A model generated the notes under the pieces. That model saw only the letters and a program-made list of their open reading frames with translations, did no database searches and had not been told where the DNA came from. A stretch of DNA of 9,399 nt from Chloroflexota bacterium (lineage in GTDB: Bacteria; Chloroflexota; Dehalococcoidia; SM23-28-2; RBG-16-64-32), in NCBI GenBank assembly GCA_022564695.1, contig JADFKX010000070.1:1-9399 (forward strand). The letters are read 5' to 3'. Positions within the stretch are counted from its first letter, which is position 1. The number at the start of each line of letters is the position of its first letter. Positions 1-5,080 of this stretch are shown here, piece after piece. Both the position numbers and the translations under genes were made by a program.

Positions 1-416
1 AACATGAGCTGCTCGCGGATGCCGAGGCTAAAGTTTCCGCGGCCATCGAAAGCGCTGGTCGAAACGCCCTGGAAGTCGCGGAGGCGGGGAAGAGCGGCGT
101 TCAACAGCCGGTCCAGGAACTCCCACATGCGGTTGCCCCGCGCCGTGGCCATCACGCCGATAGGCATCCCCTCACGCAGCTTGAAGTTGGCGATCGACCG
201 CTTGGCGCGGGTGATAACCGGCTTCTGCCCGATGATGACCGAGATGTCGCTGGTGGCGGAGTCCAGCGCCTTCGCGTCCGTCACCGCCTCTCCCAGACCG
301 ATGTTGATGCTCGCCTTCAGAGGCCGCGGCACCTGCATCACGTTGGCATAACCGAACTCCTTCATCAGAGCCGGCATTGCCTCCTCCCGATATCTCTCTT
401 TCAGCCTTGGTGCCAC
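1..416 (-). CDS. rplE: 50S ribosomal protein L5 (3' end outside window)
   Basis: L5 binds 5S rRNA with L18 and L25 in the central protuberance and contacts P-site tRNA. The visible 138 residues (of about 180) include MPALMKEFGYANVMQVPR (residues 14-31), IGLGEAVTDAKAL (39-51), the stretch GQKPVITRAKRSIANFKLRE (63-82) which forms the tRNA-contacting loop region, and DFQGVSTSAFDGRGNFSLGI (114-133). The start is GTG at 416, giving MAPRLKERYREEAMPAL, which matches the usual L5 N-terminal helix. The ATG at 377 would remove 13 conserved-type residues. An in-frame TAG two codons upstream of the GTG leaves no longer option. The spacer from the rplX stop is 15 bases with an AGGG about 10 bases before the start. 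The protein is cut by the window edge, not by a mutation. Confidence 0.96.
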   Translation of the reverse strand, partial: MAPRLKERYREEAMPALMKEFGYANVMQVPRPLKASINIGLGEAVTDAKALDSATSDISVIIGQKPVITRAKRSIANFKLREGMPIGVMATARGNRMWEFLDRLLNAALPRLRDFQGVSTSAFDGRGNFSLGIREQLM

Positions 417-431
417 TTGCTACATACCCTA

Positions 432-746
432 CTAGTCGAAATTGGCGTCGCACTTCTTACAATAACGTACCTTGCGGCCATCCGCCAGGACACGGAATCC
501 CACCCGCACCGGCTTATTGCAGGACGGACACAGCGGGCGGACGTTGGCCAGGGCGATGGGCGCTTCGCGTTCAATGATGCCCCCGGGCTGCTGAGGGCCA
601 CGCGGCCGCATGTGTCGCTTCACAATGTTGACACCGTTGACGATGACGCGGTTCTTCCCTGGTATGACTGTCCGCACGGTGCCGCTCATCCCCCGGTCCT
701 TGCCCTTGGTAACCAGGACGATGTCCTCCCTCCGCACCCGTCGCAT
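432..746 (-). CDS. rplX: 50S ribosomal protein L24, four-cysteine form
   Basis: L24 is one of the two assembly-initiator proteins of the 50S subunit and binds domain I of 23S rRNA near the tunnel exit. The 104-residue length is normal. The N-terminal KOW motif is visible as REDIVLVTKGKDRGMSGTV (residues 6-24), followed by NRVIVNGVNIVKRHMRP (32-48). The C-terminal part holds two cysteine pairs, CPSC at 73-76 and CKKC at 96-99, separated by the conserved PVRVGFRVLADGRKVRY; many bacterial L24 proteins lack these cysteines. They fit a zinc ribbon, which is inference. The ATG at 746 is 2 bases after the rplN stop. Confidence 0.97.
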   Translation of the reverse strand: MRRVRREDIVLVTKGKDRGMSGTVRTVIPGKNRVIVNGVNIVKRHMRPRGPQQPGGIIEREAPIALANVRPLCPSCNKPVRVGFRVLADGRKVRYCKKCDANFD

Positions 747-748
747 GC

Positions 749-1117
749 CTACAACACCTCCGGGGCGAGAGAGACGATCTTCATAAAGTTACGCTCCCGC
801 AGCTCGCGCGCTACCGGCCCAAAGATGCGTGTCCCGTGCGGATTTTGAGCATCGGACAGGATGACCGCCGCGTTATCGTCGAAGCGGATGTAGGAACCGT
901 CACTCCGCCGATAGGGTTGGGCGACGCGGACGACGACCGCCCGCACGATATCGCCCTTCTTGACACCACCGCCCGGAGCGGCGTGCTTCACAGAGGCAAC
1001 GATCACGTCCCCTACGCTGCCGTAGCGACGCCTTGAGCCGCCCACTACTTTGATACACATCACCTGCCGAGCGCCGGAGTTATCGGCAACGCGGAGGCGG
1101 GATTGATTCTGGATCAC
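749..1117 (-). CDS. rplN: 50S ribosomal protein L14
   Basis: L14 lies at the subunit interface near L19 and L3, forms an intersubunit bridge and is the docking site of the silencing factor RsfS. The 122-residue length is exactly typical. Conserved features are MIQNQSRLRVADNSGARQVM at the start, GGSRRRYGSVGDVIVASVK (residues 26-44), the loop APGGGVKKGDIVRAVVVR (47-64) and the end with GTRIFGPVARELRE (95-108). The start is GTG at 1117, overlapping the rpsQ TGA as GTGA; the family N-terminus begins there. Initiation is helped by the poly-GAG tract in the S17 tail. In other bacteria this gene opens the spc operon, but there is no room for a separate promoter except within rpsQ coding sequence. 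Confidence 0.98.
   Translation of the reverse strand: MIQNQSRLRVADNSGARQVMCIKVVGGSRRRYGSVGDVIVASVKHAAPGGGVKKGDIVRAVVVRVAQPYRRSDGSYIRFDDNAAVILSDAQNPHGTRIFGPVARELRERNFMKIVSLAPEVL
755..761 (-). promoter_or_regulatory. rplX ribosome binding site inside the L14 end
   Basis: GGAGGTG on the minus strand is formed by the Pro-Glu-Val codons near the L14 end, about 10 bases before the rplX ATG. It matches the anti-Shine-Dalgarno almost perfectly. Confidence 0.75.
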
Positions 1118-1830
1118 GACTTCTCCTCCTCCTCCTCACCTTCTGCTTCCGGCGCTTCCTTGGCCTCCGGCTCCGGCTCCGCCGCAGCTTCCTCTGGCTC
1201 CTCAGACTCAGCACTGGCCACCGGCTCCGGCTCCGCCGCAGCTTCCGCTGGCTCCTCAGACTCAGCACTGGCCACCGGCTCCGGCTCCTCCGCAGCTTCC
1301 GCTGGCTCTTCAGGCTCAGCACTGGACGCCGTCTCCGGCTCCTCCACAGCTTCCGCTGACTCTTCCGGCTCAGCACTGGCTGCCGTCTCCGGCTCCTCCA
1401 CAGCTTCCGCTGGCTCTTCCGGCTCAGCACTGGCTGCCGTCTCCGGCTCCTCCACAGCTTCCGCTGGCTCTTCCGGCTCAGCACTGGCTGCCGTCTCCGG
1501 CTCCTTCTCCGCTTCCACTTTCACCTCGCCAAGTAACTCCAGGTCTATCTCCTCGGCAGCCACCTCAGGCCGGTCAGCGCGAACCAGCACCTCGGCCAGC
1601 TGCCAGCGCTTACGCCGAGAGTAGGGTCGTGACTCCACAATGCGGACGCGATCACCAAGCTTGGCATCGTTCGTCTCGTCATGGACCATGTAGCGACGGA
1701 GCCGCCTTATGAGCTTCTTATAGAGGCGATGCCGCGTACTGCTCGACACAGTCACCACCACAGTCTTGTCCATCTTGTCGGACACTACCGTCCCCTCACG
1801 GGCTTTTGCCTTGCGGGCTACCTGAACCAT
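1114..1830 (-). CDS. rpsQ: 30S ribosomal protein S17 with a very long acidic repeat tail
   Basis: S17 is a primary binder of the 5' domain of 16S rRNA in the 30S body. Residues 8-85 are a normal S17: AREGTVVSDKMDKTVVVTV, RLYKKLIRRLRRYMVHDE, and the signature GDRVRIVESRP followed by SRRKRWQLAEVL. Family members usually end near residue 85-90, but this one runs to 238. Residues 86-109 are a linker with an amphipathic look (EIDLELLGEVKV). Residues 110-217 are six 18-residue repeats (EPETAASAEPEEPAEAVE in copies 1 and 2) without any Lys, Arg or Asp. Residues 218-238 end in GEEEEEKS. About 52 of the last 129 residues are Glu. The core is strongly basic, so the protein is highly polarised. The ATG at 1830 is 2 bases after rpmC, with GGAGG about 10 bases upstream. 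The stop overlaps the rplN GTG start by 4 bases. The frame stays open across all repeat copies, so this looks like a real coding extension. Confidence 0.95.
   Translation of the reverse strand: MVQVARKAKAREGTVVSDKMDKTVVVTVSSSTRHRLYKKLIRRLRRYMVHDETNDAKLGDRVRIVESRPYSRRKRWQLAEVLVRADRPEVAAEEIDLELLGEVKVEAEKEPETAASAEPEEPAEAVEEPETAASAEPEEPAEAVEEPETAASAEPEESAEAVEEPETASSAEPEEPAEAAEEPEPVASAESEEPAEAAAEPEPVASAESEEPEEAAAEPEPEAKEAPEAEGEEEEEKS
1123..1137 (-). promoter_or_regulatory. rplN ribosome binding site inside the S17 poly-Glu end
   Basis: Five GAG codons in a row (the EEEEE of the S17 terminus) give GAGGAGGAGGAGGAG ending 5 bases before the rplN GTG. The tract offers several overlapping GGAGG matches, among the strongest in the window, and partly offsets the GTG start codon. 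Confidence 0.8.
1180..1503 (-). repeat. Six tandem 54-bp repeats inside rpsQ
   Basis: The array encodes residues 110-217 of S17 as six copies of 54 bases (18 codons). Copies 1 and 2, nearest the S17 core, are identical in protein and appear identical in DNA over the full 54 bases. Copy 3 has a Pro-to-Ser change, copy 4 has Ala-to-Ser and Val-to-Ala changes, and copies 5 and 6 share a variant with PVASAES. Divergence therefore grows towards the C-terminus, which suggests recent duplication at the core-proximal end. Every copy is a multiple of three with no stops, so copy number can change without breaking the frame. No spacers lie between the copies. Confidence 0.95.
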
Positions 1831-1832
1831 GC

Positions 1833-2060
1833 TTACTGTGCCTCCCTGACCGCGGCGAGCTGCCTCTCCCGCTGGATCGTCTTCAGCCGCGCGATAAGGC
1901 GTTTCGCCGCCGGTAGCTCGCGGTGGTTGGTTATCTGACGGGTCTCGCTCTGAAGACGCAGAGAGAACAGGCGGCGGTGTGCCTCCTCCAACTCCTTCTC
2001 TACGTCCTCATCCGAGAGCTTGCGTATCTCTTCCGTCTTCTCCTTCAGCTTCTTCGCCAT
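1833..2060 (-). CDS. rpmC: 50S ribosomal protein L29
   Basis: L29 is a small two-helix protein near the tunnel exit, next to L23, and forms part of the docking surface for targeting factors. From the ATG at 2060 the product is 75 residues; family members are about 60-75. The pattern EEIRKLSDEDVEKELEEAHR (residues 10-29), LFSLRLQSETRQITNHREL (31-49) and a final helix RLIARLKTIQRER identify it. The frame is open further upstream into rplP, but the ATG at 2060 begins the family sequence and has GAGG about 9 bases before it. The gap from the rplP stop is 10 bases. The final codons (REAQ) supply the GGGAGG used by rpsQ, which starts 2 bases after the stop. Confidence 0.97.
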   Translation of the reverse strand: MAKKLKEKTEEIRKLSDEDVEKELEEAHRRLFSLRLQSETRQITNHRELPAAKRLIARLKTIQRERQLAAVREAQ

Positions 2061-2070
2061 GTTATTGCCT

Positions 2071-2487
2071 CTACACCACCGCTTCTCGCGAAACGAACCG
2101 GGTCTTAATAGGCAGCTTCTGGGAGGCCAGGCGCATCGCCTCACGGGCTGTATCTTCGCGCACACCGGCGATCTCATAGATGATGCGGCCGGGTTTCACA
2201 ACCGCTACCCAGAACTCCACGGGGCCCTTCCCCGATCCCTGCCGGACCTCCAGCGGCTTCTTGGTCACGGGCTTATCGGGGAAGACGCGTATCCAGAGCT
2301 TGCCGCCGCGGCGGACGTAGCGGGTGATGGCCCGCCGTCCCGCCTCTATCTGGCGGGCGGACATCCAACAGGTGCCCAGGGCCTGCAGACCGAAATCGCC
2401 GAAGGCCACAGCGTTGCCGGAGCCAGCGCGACCAGCGCGGCGGCCCCTATGAACCTTGCGGAATTTGGTCCGTTTAGGTTGTAGCAT
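2071..2487 (-). CDS. rplP: 50S ribosomal protein L16
   Basis: L16 helps shape the A site of the 50S subunit and is a late assembly protein. The product has 138 residues, the usual length. The N-terminus MLQPKRTKFRKVHRGR is diagnostic, followed by FGDFGLQALGTCWMSARQIE (residues 29-48), KPLEVRQGSGKGPVEFWVA (77-95), which contains the arginine hydroxylated in Escherichia coli L16, and the end LPIKTRFV. The ATG at 2487 lies inside rpsC and the two genes share 14 bases in different frames. Only a weak AAGG precedes it, so initiation probably depends on ribosomes finishing S3. Its stop is 10 bases before rpmC. Confidence 0.98.
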   Translation of the reverse strand: MLQPKRTKFRKVHRGRRAGRAGSGNAVAFGDFGLQALGTCWMSARQIEAGRRAITRYVRRGGKLWIRVFPDKPVTKKPLEVRQGSGKGPVEFWVAVVKPGRIIYEIAGVREDTAREAMRLASQKLPIKTRFVSREAVV

Positions 2488-3298
2488 CCGATTCAGCCTT
2501 AGCTTCAGGTTTAGGCTCTGGCTCCGCGGCTTCCGTCCGCTCCTCTGCCGGCGTCTCCGTCTTGTCCGGCGTCACAGTCTCGGCAGGCGTCTCCTTCTTG
2601 GCTACCGCCCCCGCTGCCGCTTTAGCGGCCCCGCTCTTCTCAGCACGACGGCGCTGCACGGACGCGTCCTCCTCGATAATACGGTCGCCCTTGTATATCC
2701 ACACCTTGACGCCGATGCATCCCAGCGTGGTCCGCGCCTCCGCGGTGCCGTAGTCTATGTCCGCTTTCATGGTATGCAGGGGAACGCGGCCCTCCATGCC
2801 CTGGTCCTTACGGGACATATCGGAACCGCCCAGGCGCCCGGAGACCTTGATCTTGATGCCCTGGGCGCCGCGCTGAATAGCGCGGGAGATCGCCTGCTTG
2901 ATGGCCCGCCGGTGGGATATCCTGCGCTCCAGCTGCTCGGCCACAGCGCGCGCCACCAGGGCAGCTTCAACCTCCGGCATTCGGATCTCATTGATGTTGA
3001 CCCGTATCTTGCGGCCGCTGGTCTTCTCCAGGGCAGCCCTCAGCTCGTCCACCCTCTGACCTCCACGCCCGATGACAATACCAGGACGCGCCGTGCTGAT
3101 GCTGACCGTCACCATGTTGGCGTTGCGCTCGATCTCCACGGACGCGATGCCAGCATCGGGAAGGAGCTGATTGATCGTGCCTCGGATGATCAGGTCCTCT
3201 CGTAAGAGCTTCGCGTAATCGCGGCCCGCGAACCACTTGCTGTTCCAGTCGTATATGTAGCCCAGCCGGAAGCCGTGGGGGTGTACCTTCTGACCCAT
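2474..3298 (-). CDS. rpsC: 30S ribosomal protein S3 with a C-terminal extension
   Basis: S3 lies at the mRNA entry channel of the 30S head and contributes to mRNA unwinding with S4 and S5. The first 208 or so residues are a normal S3: N-terminal MGQKVHPHGFRLGYI, a KH domain with the GRGG loop at 77-80 within ARPGIVIGRGGQRVDEL, and the C-terminal domain with GIKIKVSGRLGGSDMSR (147-163) and GVKVWIYKGD (196-205). The total of 274 residues exceeds many bacterial S3 proteins (about 210-240). The extra tail from about 213 is Ala, Glu, Lys, Pro and Thr-rich. The ATG at 3298 is one base after the rplV stop with a strong ribosome binding site. The gene end overlaps rplP by 14 bases, so the rplP start lies inside the S3 tail. 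C-terminal tails on S3 vary between bacterial phyla, so this extension alone would not be remarkable. Confidence 0.97.
   Translation of the reverse strand: MGQKVHPHGFRLGYIYDWNSKWFAGRDYAKLLREDLIIRGTINQLLPDAGIASVEIERNANMVTVSISTARPGIVIGRGGQRVDELRAALEKTSGRKIRVNINEIRMPEVEAALVARAVAEQLERRISHRRAIKQAISRAIQRGAQGIKIKVSGRLGGSDMSRKDQGMEGRVPLHTMKADIDYGTAEARTTLGCIGVKVWIYKGDRIIEEDASVQRRRAEKSGAAKAAAGAVAKKETPAETVTPDKTETPAEERTEAAEPEPKPEAKAESDATT
2477..2662 (-). other. S3 C-terminal low-complexity extension (residues 213-274)
   Basis: After the normal S3 core the frame continues for 62 residues. The first part is basic (RRRAEKSGAAK, then AVAKKE); the later part turns acidic with the Thr-Pro-Glu pattern ETPAE repeated loosely, then AEPEPKPEAKAE. 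The overall charge is near neutral (about 11 basic and 13 acidic residues) but polarised along the chain. It is probably disordered and solvent-exposed. It also encodes the region in which rplP translation starts. Confidence 0.8.
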
Positions 3299-3299
3299 G

Positions 3300-3638
3300 C
3301 TAGAGCTCCTCTTCCTGGACCACTATTGTTATGTTGCTGCGACGGCGCCGTATGGTATCGGCGCGTCCGCGGGCGCGCGGCCGCAACCGCCGGTAAGTAA
3401 GGCCGTCCCCGGCGTAAGCCTTGGATATGCGCAACGTCTGCGGCTGAATATTGTAGTTGTTCTCCGCGTTGGCCACAGCGGAACGCACCGCCTTGGCGAC
3501 GAGACGGGCGTGAGGTGTAGGCATGAAGCGCAGTAGGGCCATCGCCTCGTCCACACGCTTGCCGCGAATCTCATCCAGGATGAGCCTCGCCTTCTTGGGC
3601 GCGATGGCGGCGTTACGGGAGAAGGACCGTACTTCCAT
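3300..3638 (-). CDS. rplV: 50S ribosomal protein L22
   Basis: L22 contacts all domains of 23S rRNA, and its beta hairpin lines the peptide exit tunnel opposite L4, where macrolide resistance changes can arise. The product has 112 residues, a normal length. The N-terminus has the family pattern APKKARLILDEIRGK (residues 13-27), the middle has ARLVAKAVRSAVANAENN (44-61), and the hairpin region has RLRPRARGRADTIRRRRSN (84-102) before the last strand ITIVV. The ATG at 3638 is 5 bases after the rpsS stop; GGAGG in the last rpsS codons gives the ribosome binding site with about 11-base spacing. The tail ends EEEL, whose Glu codons form the ribosome binding site of rpsC. Confidence 0.98.
   Translation of the reverse strand: MEVRSFSRNAAIAPKKARLILDEIRGKRVDEAMALLRFMPTPHARLVAKAVRSAVANAENNYNIQPQTLRISKAYAGDGLTYRRLRPRARGRADTIRRRRSNITIVVQEEEL
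3306..3311 (-). promoter_or_regulatory. rpsC ribosome binding site inside the L22 tail
   Basis: GAGGAG on the minus strand, made by the last two Glu codons of L22, lies 7 bases before the rpsC ATG, with the L22 TAG in between. It shows the same arrangement as the rplW and rplN sites. Confidence 0.75.
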
Positions 3639-3643
3639 CCCTG

Positions 3644-3934
3644 CTAGAACCTCCGCACCTGGCTGACCTGGGCGGACCTGCCGCCGTGGCCGCGGAACGT
3701 CCGCGTTAGAGCGAACTCGCCCAGCTTGTGGCCGACCATGTTCTCAGTGATGAAGATGGGCACGTGGCGCCGGCCGTCGTGCACGCCGAAGGTGAGGCCC
3801 ACCATCTCCGGCAAGATAGTCGATCGCCGAGACCAAGTACGGATAACCGTCTTCTCGCCGGAGCGCAGCACCTTTTCCACCTTCTCCATCAGCTTAGGGT
3901 CCGCGTAGGGTCCCTTCTTGGTCGAACGAGACAT
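3644..3934 (-). CDS. rpsS: 30S ribosomal protein S19
   Basis: S19 forms a complex with S13 in the 30S head and touches A-site tRNA and the 50S bridge region. From the ATG at 3934 the product is 96 residues, close to the usual 92. It starts with the family's MSRSTKKGPYADPKLMEKV and carries IRTWSRRSTILPEMVGLTFG (residues 31-50), then HVPIFITENMVGHKLGEFALTR and a final GHGG motif. The frame is open further upstream into rplB, but no family member needs those residues, and a good ribosome binding site (GAGGGAG, 3937-3943) sits directly before the chosen ATG. The gap from the rplB stop is 10 bases. The final RRF codons contribute a GGAGG used by rplV. Confidence 0.98.
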   Translation of the reverse strand: MSRSTKKGPYADPKLMEKVEKVLRSGEKTVIRTWSRRSTILPEMVGLTFGVHDGRRHVPIFITENMVGHKLGEFALTRTFRGHGGRSAQVSQVRRF

Positions 3935-3944
3935 AGCTCCCTCT

Positions 3945-4775
3945 CTACCCGTCGCTTCGTCTGCGCACGATGTACTTGTTTGTGTCCTTGCGGCGGCGGG
4001 TACGGTAGCCCAGCGTCGGCTTGCCCCAGGGTGTTTTGGGCCCCGGCATACCAATGGGAGCGCGCCCCTCGCCGCCACCGTGGGGGTGATCACGGGGGTT
4101 CATCACACTGCCGCGCACCTTGGGCCGGCGACCCATGTTCCGCCTGCGCCCGGCGCGCCCCAGCTTTATCTGATCATGCTCCTCGTTGCCCACCTGGCCT
4201 ACCGTCGCCATACAGTCAGCGTGGACGCGCCTCACCTCGCCCGAGGGCAGGCGCACCATCACGTAGTTCCCTTCACGAGCCATGAGCTGAGCGACGCCGC
4301 CCGCACCACGCACTAGCTGCGCGCCGTGGCCCTTATGCAGCTCTATGTTGTGTACGCTGTTGCCAGAGGGGATGTTGCGCAGCGGCAGCGCGTTTCCGGG
4401 CTTGATCTCCGAATCGGGGCCCGCCATCACGGTATCGCCCACAGCGAGGCCCGAAGGCCAGATGATGTACCGCTTCTCGCCGTCCACATAGTGGATGAGA
4501 GCGATACGGGCCGACCGGTTGGGGTCGTACTCTATGGCCGCAACCCTGCCCGGCACGCCGGTCTTGTCCCGCTTGAAGTCAATGATGCGATAGCGGCGCT
4601 TGTGGCCGCCGCCCCGATGCCGGACGCTGATACGGCCCTGATTGTTGCGCCCAGCCTTCTTATGAAGGGGAGCGAGGAGCGACTTCTCAGGCCGCTTCTT
4701 CGTGATCTCCTCGAAGGTGTAGCCGCTGGCGCCGCGCCGGCCAGGCGATGTCGGTTTGTACTGCCTGATACCCAT
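3945..4775 (-). CDS. rplB: 50S ribosomal protein L2
   Basis: L2 is a primary 23S rRNA binder needed for subunit association and for assembly of the peptidyl transferase region. The 276-residue length is normal. Key signatures are the N-terminal KPTSPGRRGASG (residues 7-18), GRNNQGRISVRHRGGGHKRR (42-61), and the C-terminal loop MNPRDHPHGGGEGRAPIG (225-242), which holds the conserved histidine of the DHPHGGGEG motif close to the peptidyl transferase centre. The tail TRRRKDTNKYIVRRR is typical. The ATG at 4775 is 2 bases after the rplW stop; GAGGGG from the last rplW codons forms the ribosome binding site with about 8-base spacing. Sequence and length give no sign of truncation or extension. Confidence 0.98.
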   Translation of the reverse strand: MGIRQYKPTSPGRRGASGYTFEEITKKRPEKSLLAPLHKKAGRNNQGRISVRHRGGGHKRRYRIIDFKRDKTGVPGRVAAIEYDPNRSARIALIHYVDGEKRYIIWPSGLAVGDTVMAGPDSEIKPGNALPLRNIPSGNSVHNIELHKGHGAQLVRGAGGVAQLMAREGNYVMVRLPSGEVRRVHADCMATVGQVGNEEHDQIKLGRAGRRRNMGRRPKVRGSVMNPRDHPHGGGEGRAPIGMPGPKTPWGKPTLGYRTRRRKDTNKYIVRRRSDG

Positions 4776-4777
4776 CG

Positions 4778-5077
4778 CTACAGCCCCTCAAACAGCTCTA
4801 TCTTATCGTTAGGAGAGAGCGTTACCACAGCCTTTCGCCAGTCCGGGCGGTGAGCTGCTCGGCGCCCCCGGCGACCTCGCGACTTCCCCTTGACGTTGAT
4901 CACGTTCACATGCAGGACGCTCACATCGAAGGCCTTCTCCACGGCCGCTTTGATCTGGGGCTTGTTGCTGCCGCGGTGAACCTCAAACACATACTTATTC
5001 TCGCCGCCCAGACGCGTCCCCTTCTCCGTGATCAGGGGGCGGCGCAAGACCTCCAGCGGGTGGATGGGCTTGGGCAT
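4778..5077 (-). CDS. rplW: 50S ribosomal protein L23
   Basis: L23 sits at the exit of the peptide tunnel, where trigger factor, the signal recognition particle and the Sec translocon dock. The 99-residue product has the normal length. Conserved features are the N-terminal PLITEKG (residues 14-20), the strand KYVFEVHRGSNKPQIKAAVE (28-47) and a basic loop GKSRGRRGRRAAHRPDWRKA (64-83), followed by the final strand KIELFEGL. The ATG at 5077 comes 3 bases after the rplD stop and is preceded by a strong GAGGAGGG with 8-base spacing, made by the last Glu and Gly codons of L4. The GAGGGG within its own final codons appears to serve rplB. Confidence 0.98.
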   Translation of the reverse strand: MPKPIHPLEVLRRPLITEKGTRLGGENKYVFEVHRGSNKPQIKAAVEKAFDVSVLHVNVINVKGKSRGRRGRRAAHRPDWRKAVVTLSPNDKIELFEGL

Positions 5078-5080
5078 CGC

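Noticed and set aside
172..453. Minus-strand 93-codon open frame over the rplX-rplE junction.
   Set aside because: It is a shifted frame of L5, rich in Gly and Arg; the L5 frame is supported by family sequence from the GTG at 416.
1080..1484. Second minus-strand frame with Ser/Arg/Lys-rich repeats across the rpsQ tail.
   Set aside because: It is a shifted frame of the same repeats and overlaps the rplN start. The rpsQ frame carries the real S17 core and joins rplN by a proper GTGA overlap.
1180..1503. CRISPR-like array.
   Set aside because: The repeats are directly adjacent with no spacers and are in frame with S17, so this is a coding tandem repeat.
1103..1624. Plus-strand open frame encoding Ser/Ala/Gly-rich repeats opposite the S17 tail.
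   Set aside because: It is the antisense of the 54-bp repeat array; a GC-rich repeat with a length divisible by three keeps other frames open by chance. There is no ribosome binding site or family similarity.
2061..2177. Longer L29 beginning inside rplP.
   Set aside because: The upstream residues are the shifted frame of L16. The family sequence starts at the ATG at 2060, which has its own GAGG.
2456..3205. Long plus-strand open frame of 249 codons opposite rpsC.
   Set aside because: It is the antisense of a well-supported S3 gene, Leu/Arg-rich as expected of GC-rich shadows, with no recognisable domain.
3935..4093. Longer S19 beginning inside rplB.
   Set aside because: The upstream residues are a shifted frame of L2; MSRSTKKGPY at 3934 is the family start with a strong ribosome binding site.
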